64,000 bases of DNA from Apium graveolens (Eukaryota; Streptophyta; Magnoliopsida; Apiales; Apiaceae). Shown here one piece after another: positions 13,215-25,591 of the stretch. The stretch lies in NCBI RefSeq assembly GCF_009905375.1, contig NC_133647.1, positions 2,913,847 to 2,977,846 of the forward strand, written 5' to 3'. Position 1 is the first letter of the stretch, and each line of letters starts with the position of its first letter. Under the pieces are notes generated by a model that worked only from the letters and a program-made list of their open reading frames with translations, was not told the DNA's origin and ran no database searches. The position numbers and the translations under genes were made by a program.

Positions 13215-13284
13215 ATGCCCTCTTCAAAGGAGCCTGTGTATGTTAGTTTAGACCCTAAGGAGGATCCATCTGAGAGAAGTGAGG
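13215..13284 (+). pseudogene. E2 leader ORF, first part (split by E3)
   Basis: An ATG at 13215 opens a frame rich in proline, serine and acidic residues (MPSSKEPVYVSLDP...). It is cut after 13284 by the E3 insertion; once E3 and one copy of its tgagg duplication are set aside, the same frame resumes at 24886. The frame is also open upstream of the ATG back to 13119. It could be a gag N-terminus or a small leader ORF; I do not recognise a domain. Confidence 0.55.
13280..13284. repeat. E3 target-site duplication, left
   Basis: tgagg directly precedes the left LTR and is repeated directly after the right LTR (24881-24885). Five bases is the usual Ty3 duplication length. Confidence 0.9.
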
Positions 13285-16200
13285 TGTGCCGGCCTCAACC
13301 CTGGGTTAGGAGTTGACGTTACTAACAAAAATGAAACTATAATTATAAGACAACTACTTACTTTATTTCAACATAAACAACTCTTCCACAAGATCTTTTC
13401 CAGGTTCAAGTATAACTTAGGTTACACACTTATTACAAACCGTCTTATTAAAAACAACCTGCCACCTGTAACTATTATTCTACAGCAACTCACAGACCAC
13501 ACTTCCCAGACACAACCTATTCAGAGGAGCTCGACACAGGAGGAGTTGGAAACTGGCCCTTAGCATCTGCAATGCGAAAATATACAAACACATTTGCAAG
13601 AGTGAGCGATCAACCGCTCAGCAGTAACACTATATGATTGCTAACTAAAATAGTTTATAATAAACAATTGTAGGAACAGAAATTACAACTTGTTAGTACA
13701 AAACAAGTAAAACAAGTGTAAATAGATAAAAACTGATAAACTGTTAAAAACTGGATCTCTAATAGCTAGCATGCACTCTAAACATTTATTAATAGTACTG
13801 TGTAAATAATAGGGTTAAATTTTAGCATGCTACTTCCATTTTTAAATCATTCATCCCATCGCAGGACCTATAAAACTAAATGTTCCGTCACAAGAACCAT
13901 AAAACTTGTCCCATCACAGGACCTATAAAATTTGTTCCTATCCGGGAACCTCAAAATCGCTTGCTCAGATATAAAAGCATTGGATGATCCCTGGTGGGAC
14001 AGCTGATCAGGCTATCCTATGAAACTTGTTCCGAAACTCAGAGACTAGCTAGGTCTCTGTCATGCTGGGCTGGTTGTTATAACAGGGTGCGCAACCACCT
14101 CGCCTCTTACGCTAACTTCCAGGCCGTTACGGGCCTTCTGCGCACACTCATCCAATTATCTGATCATTTTTATCCAGTTTTTCCAAATCACTTACCTATC
14201 TCTCGTCAAAACAATTATAACACAGCACATTATGCATATTAATAAAATGGGGGGAATTTTCCCCCAAAACACAAGTTAGTAAAGCAATTTGAAACCTAGG
14301 GGATACGTAACTTAAATCGTTATGTTCCATTACGTAAGTGTGAATCAACAATTATGCATATAGTACTGAACTGTAAAAGATTTGTTCAGGGGTACTTGCC
14401 TTAATACGCTTTAACACTAATTTCTGACTGGCTTTGCACTGACCGGGATGCTAAGGATTTCAACTGGAAACTACATGAACCAAAATACCCTAAATTAGAC
14501 GTCCGAATATGCTTGACTATCCTCTCTAACAATCTACCTATACGTTAACAAACCCGACTCGTAACATTCTCAATATAATAATACACGTATCAATTAGGGT
14601 TCACGTCTTCAAAAGCCGGTTCAGTGTTCATTTTCGTAATATAGGTATATTTGTCCTTTTATGAAATTAGGGTTATCGGTTTTGCAAAGTATTGCATCGC
14701 AATGCATAATCAGGTTTTGTACAAAATAGTTACATATAATCGATCGACGTTCCGATAGCCATTGGGTACGTCCTCGTATTTCAGTAAATAAATTTTCCCG
14801 GAAATCTGGCAGCACCTCCTTTGATTATCAGCTAACCCGTCGAACATCCCGACGTCAAAACAATCACAATCACAATCAACCACAATTAAAACCCAACCAC
14901 TGATTTCAGTCATCAATATCAGTCCAAAAATTCTCAGTTACCAATCAAATACAATTATTAATTATTAGTCGTGTTTTTATGTTTTAATCGTACTTTATTA
15001 GCAATTCGCTCCTTAAATCGTATTTTGTATATTAAATTGTAGGACTCAGAACAACGTCATCACGGTCCACCGTCGGCTCGCCGAAGCTCATCGCCGACGG
15101 CGATAAAATTCGCGGGTTTCCGTTTATAACGGACGTCCAACACGAATTTCATCGATTAATTATGATAATCTCGCACGAATTTATTTATATCATAAAACCT
15201 TAATCAAATAATTCCTGCAGCAGATAAAATAAATTAATTAATAATTAATATCGAATCACCACTGGACCAAACAGAACAGTTGAAATCAAGAACACAAACA
15301 CAATTCACGCGCACACAACTACAGGCAACCACCAGAAAGCCTCACGCCACCACACGCGCCGCACGCGCCGCACGCGCAGGCGGCGGTAACTGTCACCGAA
15401 AAACAGAGAACCCGACACACACACACAATCACAAACACGCACATACACCATTACACGCACGCACACACAGCTACACACACAACTATACACGCACGAAGTA
15501 CACAGGAAAAACAGAATAAGCAATCGGAAAAGGAAGGGAAGTAGGGGCGGCGAGTTGCCGGGAAAGAAATTGAAGCAACAGCGGCTTACCAGGCCGAGAA
15601 GAACGAAACGAACGGAATACAAAGAGGAGAGAAAAGAAATTGATCGAGTGAAGATGAGATTGGATGAAGAGATCGATTGTGAGAGGAGAGGAGAAAGGCG
15701 GTGAGAAAGAGAAATGAGAGAGATGAGGGACGGGGGAGGGTTACAGGGGATGGGAGGGTTTTTATTCTGTATATTGTTTTCTTTTTTTTTATTCACAACA
15801 CGAACTCTGAAATACCCGCAAAACACGAAACACGTATATTTAAACGGGCAAATTTCGAGTAAAATAATTCTAACATTTTACCAAAAATAATTTTAAGATT
15901 AGCACAATAATTAATAATTAACTAAACAAAATTTTTATAGATTTTTAAAACATGCACTGGATCCTTATTTTACAAATAAACGAAATAACGCGCGGATTAA
16001 ATAAATCCTAAAAATCTCCAAAATAAAATTAAAATTCCGGGAATATTCCAAACTTAATAAAGTACAAATCTCATAATTTTTAAAACACTTCTGAATTTAA
16101 TATTGAATTTACAATATAATGCAATCAGAAAATCATTTAAAGATTATTAATCAATAAAATATTGATTTCTAAATTTCATAAATTCCTAAAAATAATAATT

Positions 16201-16468
16201 AACATTGTAAAGTGATAAGAACAATTTTAGAGTCAATCCAAATATTTATGGAAATATATTTTGAATAAAATCACCTCTAACCATGAAACAAATAACATAA
16301 CGTCAGCGCTAATTACACAAATGCTCCACGAACACCAATAATCACACATAATTATTAAAATATTAACAAAAATAATATCCAACTGATAGAACCCATATAC
16401 ATAATTTATTTATTTAATTATTTAGTAATCACACCTTTAAAAATTACAAAAATGTACGAGTCGTTATA
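13285..16468 (-). repeat. E3 3' LTR (left)
   Basis: In element sense it starts tataacgactcgtac after the purine tract and ends ccggcaca. It is nearly identical to the right LTR but differs by two notable length changes: it lacks 16 bases around 13567 and has a short replacement patch near 14231-14262. The TATA-like block tatatttaaa (antisense, 15835-15844) and CT-rich tracts (in sense) mark a promoter region. A CA-rich microsatellite lies at about 15415-15500. Open frames at 15280-15519 and 15305-15826 are low-complexity artefacts. The start TA instead of TG is shared by both LTRs. Confidence 0.9.
13854..13963 (-). repeat. four-copy short repeat in the E3 LTR
   Basis: Four degenerate units of about 25-30 bp follow one another, each with the pattern tcc-atc-caggacctataaaa on the plus strand. 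The same array is in the right LTR at about 22240-22347. Confidence 0.7.
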
Positions 16469-16482
16469 TCCTTCCCCCCTTA
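16469..16482 (-). other. E3 polypurine tract
   Basis: In element sense, taaggggggaagga lies directly before the 3' LTR and after the integrase stop. It is the expected primer site for plus-strand DNA synthesis. Confidence 0.85.
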
Positions 16483-16508
16483 AAAAGATTTTATCATCAG
16501 AATCTGAT

Positions 16509-18152
16509 CTAATTAAACAAATGAGGATATTTGTCAAGCATATCTGACTCTAACTCCCAAGTGGACTCTTCCACTCGAGGATTCCGCCACAGTACTTTAA
16601 CTATAGGAATAGACTTATTTCTAAGAACTCGCTCTTTATGATCTAGGATCTGGATCGGCTGTTCTACATAGGACAAATCTGGTTGAAGCTCGATCGGTTC
16701 ATATTCAATAACTTGGTTTAAATCGGGGATATAACGCTTCAGCATGGACACGTGGAATACATTGTGGATATGTTGTAATTGCGGTTGCAATGCCAATTCA
16801 TAGGCAACCTTACCAACTTTCTTCAGTATTTCAAAAGGTCCGATATATCTAGGACTTAATTTGCCTCTCTGTCCAAATCTAACCAATCCTTTCCAGGGCG
16901 ACACTTTTAGCAACACCAGCGATCCTATTTCCATCTCCACGTCTTTTCGATGAAGATCAGCGTTCTTTTTATGTCTATCTTGAGCTGCTTCTAACCATTT
17001 TCGAATCAATATAATTGCATCCTTGGTCTGTTGAACCAACTCAGGGCCTAATAATTTCTTTTCTCCTACTTCATCCCAATAGAGAGGGGACCTACACTTA
17101 CGTCCATACAGGGCTTCGTAGAACGGCATTCATATACTGGCATGATAACTGTTATTATAAGAAAACTCAATCAGCGGCAAGTGCTCATCCCAATTTCCAT
17201 TAAAATCCAAAGCACAAACCCTTAACATATCTTCTATCGTCTGAATGGTTCTTTCACTTTGTCCATCTGTCTGTGGATGGTAGGCGATACTCATTTTCAA
17301 TTTAGTCCCTAAACCTTCCTGGAATTTCGTCCAAAATCTGGAATTAAATCTTGGATCTCAATCCGATACGATTGAAACAGGAACTCCATGCTTGGTGATA
17401 ATTTCATCCAAATATAATTTAACTAGCCTGTCCAAAAAATACTTTTTATTGATCGGAAGAAAATGTGCAGACTGGGTCAATCTATCAATAATTACCCAAA
17501 TTGCATCATGGTTCGATTTCATGTTTGGTAGTCCTACTACAAAATCCATCGCGATTTCTTCCCATTTCCACTGTGGAATATCCAACAGTTGTAACAATCC
17601 ACTTGGTCTTTGATGTTCCGCCTTCACTATCTGGCATACATGGCATTTGTTAACCCAACTTGTAATTTCCTTTTTCATTCCTGGCCACCAAAAGTGCATC
17701 TTCAAATCTTGATACATTTTAGTGCTTCCCGGGTGAATGGAAAACTTAAAATTATGAGCTTCTCGCAATATCTCATTCCTTAGTTCAGTTACATTAGGAA
17801 TCCATATCCTCGAGGAAAACTTATACATACCCTTGCTATCCTTTTGTGTGCAGAGTTCTTCTCCAGTTAAACTATCTAACTCTCGATCCATCATTTCTTC
17901 CTCACACTTCTGGATCTTGTCCATCAATTCTGGCCGAAAAGTGATCTCATACAATTTTCCTTGATTTTCGTCTGTTACTCGAACCTCAATTTCCAGCTTC
18001 TCCAATTCTCTGGCGAGTTCCTCAGAAATTTTGATTGCATTCAACCTTTCCTTCCTGCTGAGGGCATCTGCCACTATGTTGGCCTTGCCTGGGTGATAAT
18101 TAATAGAACAATCGTAATCCTTAATCAGTTCTAGCCATCTCCATTGTCGCAT
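16509..18152 (-). pseudogene. E3 integrase (with RNase H tail), two nonsense codons
   Basis: One frame of 548 codons runs from the end of RNase H (HPGKANIVADALSRK) through the linker, the zinc-binding HHCC domain (C-HVC), the catalytic core (MDFVVGLP with Asp; IVSD with Asp; [10 protein letters not shown] with Glu) and the C-terminal domain with a chromodomain-like TWE end (EESTWELE). Two in-frame stops interrupt it: one right after IVSD near 17356 (Arg expected) and one at about 17130 just before MPFYEALYG (Gly expected). All three catalytic acids remain, so the stops are the visible damage. It joins cDNA to chromosomal DNA in an intact element. Confidence 0.9.
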
Positions 18153-18181
18153 GTTTAGATCCTTCTAAGTGAATATATACT

Positions 18182-20002
18182 TTAAACTTTTGTTATCTGT
18201 ATAAATTTCGCATTTTTTCCGTATAAGTAATGTCTCCACAGCTTCAACGTGAACACGATTGCTGCTAATTCCAAATCATGCACTGGATACTTTTGCTCAT
18301 GAGGCTTTAACTGTCGGGAAGCGTAGGCAATGACTTTATCATGTTGCATTAATACACAACCCAAACCTTTCAAGGAAGCGTCACTATAGATCATGAAGTT
18401 TCCTATCTCATCTGGCAATGCTAATACTGGAGCTGTTACTAACTTCTTTTTCAATTCTTGGAAGCTTTCCTCGCACTTCTCTGTCCAATTAAATTTCTCA
18501 TTTTTCCTGGTCAACTTGGTCAATGGAGTCGCAATCTTGGCAAAATCCTTTACAAATCTTCGATAATAACCTGCTAATCCAAGGAAACTTCTGACTTCCG
18601 TCGGAGTCTTTGGTTGTTCCCACTTGGATATAGCCTCAATCTTTACGGGATCCACTTTAATGCCATCTTTACCTACTACGTGACCTAAGAATTGAACTTC
18701 CTCCAACCAAAATTCGCACTTCGACAACTTTGCATACAACTGCTTCTCTCTTAGCCTTTGCAGGGAAATCTTCAAATGATTAGCATGATCTTCTCTAGTC
18801 TTCGAATAAATGAGGATGTCATCAATAAATACAATCACAAACTTATCCAAGTATTCTATATACACCCGATTCATTAAATCCATGAAGGCAGCTGGTGCAT
18901 TGGTCAATCCAAACGACATTACTAAGAACTCATAATGTCCGTATCGAGTCCTGAATGTAGTCTTTGGTATGTCTTCAGTCTTAATCTTTAACTGATGGTA
19001 GCCTGATCTCAAGTCAATCTTCGAGAAACAACACGCTCCCTTAAGTTGGTCAAACAGGTCATCTATCCTTGGCAGGGGATACTTGTTTTTAATGGTTAAC
19101 TTGTTTAATTCCCGATAATCAATACACAATCTCATACTTCCATCCTTCTTCTTTACGAATAACACTGAAGCACCCCACGGGGATACACTTGGCCTAATCA
19201 CGCCTTTGTCCAATAATTCCTGGAGTTGCTTAGCTAGTTCTTTCATTTCCACTGGAGCCATGCGATAAGAAGCCTTTGAAACTGGTTCTGCTCCGGGAAC
19301 TAAGTCTATGGAAAACTCAATTTCACGATCTGGTGGCAATCTGGGCAATTCATCTGGAAAAATGTCTGGGAATTCCCTTACTATTGGAATCTTGTCTAAA
19401 TCAAGTACTTCTTTCTCCACGTCTACCACATGTGCTAAGTAAGCTTCACATCCTTGTCTTAACAATTTCTTCGTCTGGAGTATCGAGAGAAATTTCTTTT
19501 CTTGCCTTTGTCCTTGATAAGTCACCTTAATATTATCCTCAGTAACCATCAAATTTTTCTTCTTCTTACAATCAATGTTAGCCTTATACTGGGACAACCA
19601 ATCCATTCCTAAAATCACGTCGAACTCTCCTAGCTCGAAGGGTATTAGATCAGCCGAAAAAGAGTATCCGTGGATTTCCAATTGACACTTAGGGCAAAAC
19701 TGACTCACTGAAACTCTATCCTGATTGGCTACTTCTATAGTCAAAGGTTCAGCCAAATCTTCTAACATTAAGTCCATCTTAATCACACAATTCCTTGATA
19801 TAAAAGACTTAGATGCTCCTGAATTAAATAAAACTTTAACAGGTACGGAGTTGAGAGAGAGCGTACCTTCCACTACGTCTGAGTCCTGAGCATTGGACCT
19901 TTTTGTCATTTTGAAAGTTCTGGCTTTAGCTGTGCTGGATGCCGGTCCTTGAGATGCAGTACCTTGAGTAGCTGTCTTACAATACCAAGCAACGTGTCCC
20001 AC
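18182..20002 (-). pseudogene. E3 protease, reverse transcriptase and RNase H
   Basis: An open frame of 606 codons starts within the second zinc knuckle (GHVAWYC), then reads the protease, the RT and most of RNase H. RT motifs are present: [20 protein letters not shown], and FIDDILIYS with both catalytic aspartates. RNase H has [10 protein letters not shown]. The protease triad reads FNSGAS where the family has DSGA, so the catalytic aspartate is asparagine (GAT to AAT). The frame is lost near 18220 by a single-base shift, and a stop follows where the frame is regained just before 18152. The RT core looks structurally intact; the protease should be dead. Confidence 0.9.
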
Positions 20003-21112
20003 CTTCCCGCAGTTGTAGCAAGTAATTGCGGGTTTCTCTATATTGCATTCAGATGCGTAATGACCCTTTTGATGACATTTGAAGCACTGAACATCCTTTT
20101 TGCACGGGCCACTATGTCTCTTCCCATATACCTTACAATCCCTTAGGAATTTGATGACTGAGCTGGAGTGGAGGCAACTGAGGTGGCAGCAGGCCTAGCC
20201 TGAGGAAAATTCTGTCTTCTAAATCTTTTATTTCTGTTTTGGCCAAACCTCTTTTGAAACCTCTGACTAGATCCCCCTGGATTCGTTTCACCAGTGATGC
20301 TTTCAGATTTCCGTTTCCTATCGCCCTTTTCCTTGGCTGCCAACTTCTGGTCACTTTCAATTACCAACGCGGCCAGAACTACGGAGGGATATGTCTTGAG
20401 CTGCAAGGCTTCAACCCACTGCGAATTTCTGGCTTCAGTCCTTGCTGGAACCTCTTCGCTTTCTGAGCTTCAGTATTCACATACACAGGCACCATTCGGG
20501 CCAATTCCGTAAACTTGGCCTCATACTCGGCTAACTCTTTTCATCCTGCTTCAATTCCAAAAACTCAACTTCTAATTGGTTCTGAAAACAGTCCGGAAAA
20601 TATTTTTCCAAGAATAACTCTGTAAACCTGGCCCAAGAGACAGGGCCTTCTCCTTCCACAGCACGGGTGGATTCCCACCAATAATTCGCTTCACCCTTGA
20701 GAAAATAGCTCGCATAGTCTGATATAAGATTATCACTTACTTGCGTAAGGGTGAAAGCTTTCTCTATTTCCTTTAGCCAAATCCTAGCAACAACTGGGTC
20801 CACCTCGCCCTTAAATTCTGGGGGCTTTACCGACTGAAAAGATTTAAAACTCACAGTTTGGTTCACTTCTCTTTGCTGAGGTTGTTGCTGAAGCTGCAGC
20901 TGTTGTTGTTGAATTTGTTGTTGCTGCTGCTGTATGAACTGCTGCTGTTGTTGCTGTTGTTGTAGAAATTGCTGCTGCTGCTGAAATTGTTCTTGCTGCT
21001 GAGCCATTTGATTAGACTGTTGGCGCAGCAAATCTAGCAACTCACCCATAACCGGGCCCCCTTCAGAAGCTCTGCTAGAGGAATTGGATGGGATATTCTT
21101 CTTGGGCGGCAT
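19970..21112 (-). pseudogene. E3 gag with two zinc knuckles and a poly-Q tract
   Basis: The likely start is the ATG at 21112 (MPPKKN), as chromovirus gag often begins MPP. An uninterrupted glutamine-rich segment of roughly 45 residues follows (about 20860-21010), then the capsid region (PPEFKGEVDP, WLKEIEKAF, NYWWES, FLEKYFP). The frame is lost near 20533 by one base, continues in a second frame (FQQGLKPEIRSG), and shifts again around 20425 and 20150. Two CCHC knuckles close it: [14 protein letters not shown] and [14 protein letters not shown]. In a working element it would package the RNA and form the particle. It is inactive here. Confidence 0.88.
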
Positions 21113-21634
21113 TCTCCTGAAACATAACAAATGGTTTTAGTTAAAAAGAATTTCCCCCGGGTAGCCACATTTTCATATGCCAAGAGAATGCTGCTGCAAT
21201 AAAATATTCCCACCCTCAATTAGTTGGGGTCCGATTGTAATGAGTGGCTAGATTTAACAAAATCAGCAACCAATTGCAACAATAAAATAACAACAATAAT
21301 AACAGCATGCCACTAGCCGCATACACCAATACTTATAACTACCACTAGTTAATATCGCAACCTACTAACTAAATTCACGTGGTTGGACTTATTCTCGAGG
21401 AAAACTATCTAGGAATCCCTATTCACCATTACCAATGGCACCTATAGCAGGAAAACACACTAAAGATCAGGGCAGTTCCAGAATCCTCAAAATATGTCAG
21501 GGTTACACCTTCGAACCCTCGACTAGACTCTTAAACTTGCTCCTCCAGATGTGAGTTGCTGATTCACTCCCTATATACCAATATTACCCCTTTCCAACTC
21601 TACTCCTAACCTAAATCAGGGATTCAACCCTGTA

Positions 21635-21649
21635 GCTCTGATACCAACC
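21635..21649 (-). other. E3 primer-binding site
   Basis: In element sense ggttggtatcagagc follows the 5' LTR directly; it matches the plant initiator tRNA-Met 3' end. About 520 bp of leader without an ORF of note separates it from the gag start at 21112. Confidence 0.9.
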
Positions 21650-24600
21650 TGTGACGGCCTCAACCCAGGGTTAGGAGTTGACGTCACTAACAAAAATGAA
21701 ACTATAATTATAAGACAACTACTTACTTTATTTCAACATAAACAACTCTTCCACAAGATCTTTTCCAGGTTCAAGTATAACTTAGGTTACACACTTATTA
21801 CAAACCGTCTTATTAAAAACAACCTGCCACCTGTAACTATTATTTTACAGCAACTCACAGACCACACTTCCCAGACACAACCTATTCAGAGGAGCTCGAC
21901 ACAGGAGGAGTTGGAAACTGGCCCTTAGCAAAACAACAACATCCCCTAAGCATCTGCAATGCGAAAATATACAAACACATTTGCAAGAGTGAGCGATCAA
22001 CCGCTCAGCATTACCACTTTATGATTGCTAACTAAAACAGTTTATAATAAACAATTGTAGGAACAGAAATTACAACTTGTTAGTAGAAAACAAGTAAAAC
22101 AAGTATAAATAGATAAAAACTGATAAACTGTTAAAAAATGGATCTTTAATAGCTAGCATGCTCTCTAAACATTTATTAATAGTAATGTGTAAATAATAAT
22201 GTTAAATTTTAGCATGCTACTTCCATTTTCAAATCATTCGTCCCATCGCAGGACCTATAAAACTAAATGTTCCGTCACGGGAACCATAAAACTTGTCCCA
22301 TCACAGGACCTATAAAATTTTCTCATCTCCGGGAACCTCAAAATCGCTTGCTCAGATATAAAAGCATTGGATGATCCCTGGTGGGACAGCTGATCAGGCT
22401 ATCCTATGAAACTTGTTCCGAAACTCAGAGACTAGCTAGGTCTCTGTCACGCTGGGCGGGTGGTTATAACAGGGTGCGCAACCACCTCACCTCTTACACT
22501 AACTTCCAGGCTGTTACGGGCCTTCTGCGCACACTCATCCAATTATCTGATCATTTTTATCCAGTTTTTCCAAATTACTTACCTATCTCTCGTCAAAACA
22601 ATTATAACACAGCACATTTTCCCAAAACATTTTCGTTTTATTCAAAACTTAGAGATAGGTATTTTCAGAAGTTACTTTTCCCCCAAAACACAAGTTAGTA
22701 AAGCAATTTGAAACCTAGGGGATACGTAACTTAAATCGTTCTGTTCCATTACGTAAGTGTAAATCAACAATTATGCATATAGTACTGAACTGTAAAAGAT
22801 TTGTTCAGGGGTACTTGCCTTAATACGCTTTAACACTAATTTTTGACTGGCTTTGCACTGACCGGGATGCTAAGGATTTCAACTGGAACCTACAGGAACC
22901 AAAATACCCTAAATTAGACGTCCGAATATGCTTGACTATCCTCGCTAACAATCTACCCATATGTTAACAAACCCGATTCGTAACATTCTCAATATAATAA
23001 TACACGTATCAATTAGGGTTCACGTCTTCAAAAGCCGGTTCAGTGTTCATTTTCGTAATATAGGTATATTTGTCCTTTTATGAAATTAGGGTTATCAGTT
23101 TCGCAAAGTATTCCATCACAACGCATAATCAGGTTTTGTACAAAATAGTTACATATAATCGATCGACGTTCTGATAGCCATTGGGTACGTCCTCGTATTT
23201 CCGTAATTAAATTTCCCGGAAATCGGGCAACACCTCCTTTGATTATCAGCTAACCCGTCGAACATCCCGACATCAAAACAATCACAATCACAATCAACCA
23301 CAACTAAATCCCAACCACCGATTTCAGTCATCAATATCAGTCCAAAAATTCTCAGTTACCAATCAAATACAATTATTAATTATTAGTCGTGTTTTTATGT
23401 TTTAATCGTACTTTATTTGCAATTCGCACATTAAATCGTATTTTGTATATTAAATTGTAGGACTCAGAACAACGTCATCACGGTCCACCGTCGGCTCGCC
23501 GAAGCTCATCGCCGACGGCGATAAAATTCGCGGGTTCCGTTTATAACAGACATCCAACACGAATTTCATCGATTAATTATGATAATCCCGCACGAATTTA
23601 TTTATATCATAAAACCTTAATCAAATAATTCCTGCAGCAGATAAAATAAATTAATTAATAATTAATATCGAATCACCACTGGACCAAACAGAACAGCTGA
23701 AATCAAGAACACAAACACAATTCACGCGCACACAACTACAGGCAACCACCGGAAAGCCTCACGCCACCACACGCGTTGCACGCACAGGCGGCGGTGACTG
23801 TCACCGGAAAACAAAGAACCCGACACACACACAATCACAAGCACGCACATACACACCGTTACACGCACGCACACACAGCTACACACACAACTATACACGC
23901 ACGAAGCACACAGGAAAAATCGAATAAGCAATCGGAAAAGGAAGGGAAGTAGGGGCGACGAGTCGCCGGGAAAGAAATTGAAGCAACAGCGGCTTACCAG
24001 GCCGAGAAGAACGAAACGAACGGAATACAAAGAGGAGAGAAAAGAAATTGATCGAATGAAGATGAGACTGGAGGAAGAGATCGATTGTGAGAGGAGAGGA
24101 GAAAGGCGGTGAGAAAGAAAAATGAGAGAGATGAGGGACGGGGGAGGGTTACAGGGGATGGGAGGGTTTGTATTTTGTATATTGTTTTCTTTTCTTTTTT
24201 TTATTCACAACACGAACTCTGAAATACCCGCAAAACACGAAACACATATATTTAAACGGGCAAATTTCGAGTAAAATAATTCTAACATTTTACCAAAAAT
24301 AATTTTAAGATTAACACAATAATTAATAATTAACTAAACAAAATTTTTATAGATTTTTAAAACATGCACTGGATCCTTATTTTACAAATAAACGAAATAA
24401 CGCGCGGATTAAATAAATCCTAAAAATCTCCAAAATAAATTTAAAATTTCCGAAATATTCCAAACTTAATAAAGTACAAATTTCATAATTTTCGAAACAC
24501 TTCTGAATTTAATATTGAATTTACAATATAATGCAATCAGAAAATCATTTAAAGATTAATAATTAATAAAAAATTTATTTCTAAATTTCATAAATTCCTA

Positions 24601-24880
24601 AAAATAATAATTAACATTGTAAAGTGATAAGAACAATTTTAGAGTCAATCCAAATATTTATGGAAATATATTTTGAATAAAATCACCTCTAACCATGAAA
24701 CAAATAACATAACGTCACCGCTAATTACACAAATACTCCACGAACACCAATAATCGCACATAATTAATAAAATATTAACAAAAATAATATCCAACTGATA
24801 GAACCCATATACATAATTTATTTATTTAATTATTTAGTAATCACACCTTTAAATATTACAAAAATGTACAAGTCGTTATA
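21650..24880 (-). repeat. E3 5' LTR (right)
   Basis: Same borders as the left LTR (tataacgac... to ...ccgtcaca in element sense), 3231 bp. It would drive transcription of the element; the TATA-like tatatttaaa is at 24247-24256 (antisense), followed in sense by pyrimidine tracts. It holds a CA-rich stretch (about 23822-23900) and the four-copy repeat (about 22240-22347). No gene is present. Confidence 0.9.
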
Positions 24881-24885
24881 TGAGG

Positions 24886-25031
24886 TCCTCATGCATGTTT
24901 CTCCCCTGAGACCCGTTCCAGAGATTCCATCCCCTGAGCAAGAGCCTGTTATGCCTGCTAGGACTATTCCTGTCCAGATTGGTGGCAAGTTAGCCCAGGA
25001 TCGAGACTTTGTTTACTCCCGCAAGTTTTAG
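24886..25031 (+). pseudogene. E2 leader ORF, second part
   Basis: This continues the frame cut at 13284 and reads VLMHVSPLRPVPEIPSPEQ and onward in a proline-rich stretch to IGGKLAQDRDF and a stop at 25029-25031. The whole split frame is about 71 codons. The open frame on both sides argues that it was intact when E3 inserted. There is no capsid or zinc-knuckle motif, so it is not a full gag. Confidence 0.55.
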
Positions 25032-25591
25032 CATGTCATTTATTGTAATTATTCATACATATATATATATTCTTTTTTTTCTCTATTTTTTCATTTTTTA
25101 TGAAGATATATGCATCCCATAACTTCTCCAAACTTAAGTATTTACGTACTAAACTCAAAAGAGAATAACCAAAATTCTAAACATCAACAAACAACTACCC
25201 CTCAAGAAACAAGCATATCCCATTCTCAATTTAAGAGCACAATAAGTGTGTGTTAAGAAATAAGCTCTGCACAAATGAAACTACGCATGTAATATCTTTG
25301 ACATGTGATCATATCAAGACTTAGTCAAAAACAAGGTACACATAATATCATCACAAGTCACCAACTATGACTACTACTAATTTGAGATCATGCTATGATG
25401 AAATACAATGCAATGTAACTAACATATATGTAACTATATGATACAATGCAATCTATATAATTTTTTTTATGTTTTTTATTTATAATGCAACCACTGAGAA
25501 TACATCCCCATAGTTAAATGAGTCAATATCTTCAATGACATAGTAAACTAATATTTCTACAATATAAAAGAATGAAAGAAATTGTTTTTCC
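25032..25591. other. AT-rich stretch without recognised feature
   Basis: This lies between the end of the E2 leader ORF and the E6 LTR. It has several poly-T and AT runs. I see no coding frame, repeat or element end in it; it may be E2 internal noncoding sequence or old intergenic DNA. Confidence 0.5.

Larger units (their letters stand above)
13285..24880 (-). mobile_element. E3: structurally complete Tekay-like chromovirus
   Basis: Two LTRs (13285-16468 and 21650-24880) flank an internal region read on the minus strand in the order PBS, leader, gag, protease, reverse transcriptase, RNase H, integrase with chromodomain-like tail, purine tract. A 5-bp target duplication, tgagg, is at 13280-13284 and 24881-24885. 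Total length is 11,596 bp. Coding capacity is lost through two or more frameshifts, three nonsense codons and a protease active-site change, so it is not autonomous. Integrase at the end of pol and the C-terminal TWE motif support the chromovirus assignment. Confidence 0.93.
8862..25031 (+). mobile_element. E2: Ty3/gypsy chromovirus, interrupted and tandem-structured
   Basis: The E2 parts are the integrase C-terminus (8862-9218), a purine tract, one LTR (9259-12917), a PBS and a short leader ORF (13215-13284 resuming at 24886-25031). E3 (13285-24880) is inserted in the leader. A lone 3' LTR should be followed by host DNA; here it is followed at once by a PBS and element leader, so the LTR belongs to two copies at once. 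The 5' part of the first copy lies beyond E1, off the window. After 25031 no more of the second copy is recognisable. Confidence 0.7.

Noticed and set aside
15280..15826. Open frames on both strands (79 and 173 codons) in the E3 LTR
   Set aside because: They follow CA repeats and pyrimidine tracts; composition is low-complexity and there is no homologue or domain. The right LTR copy differs in frame length.
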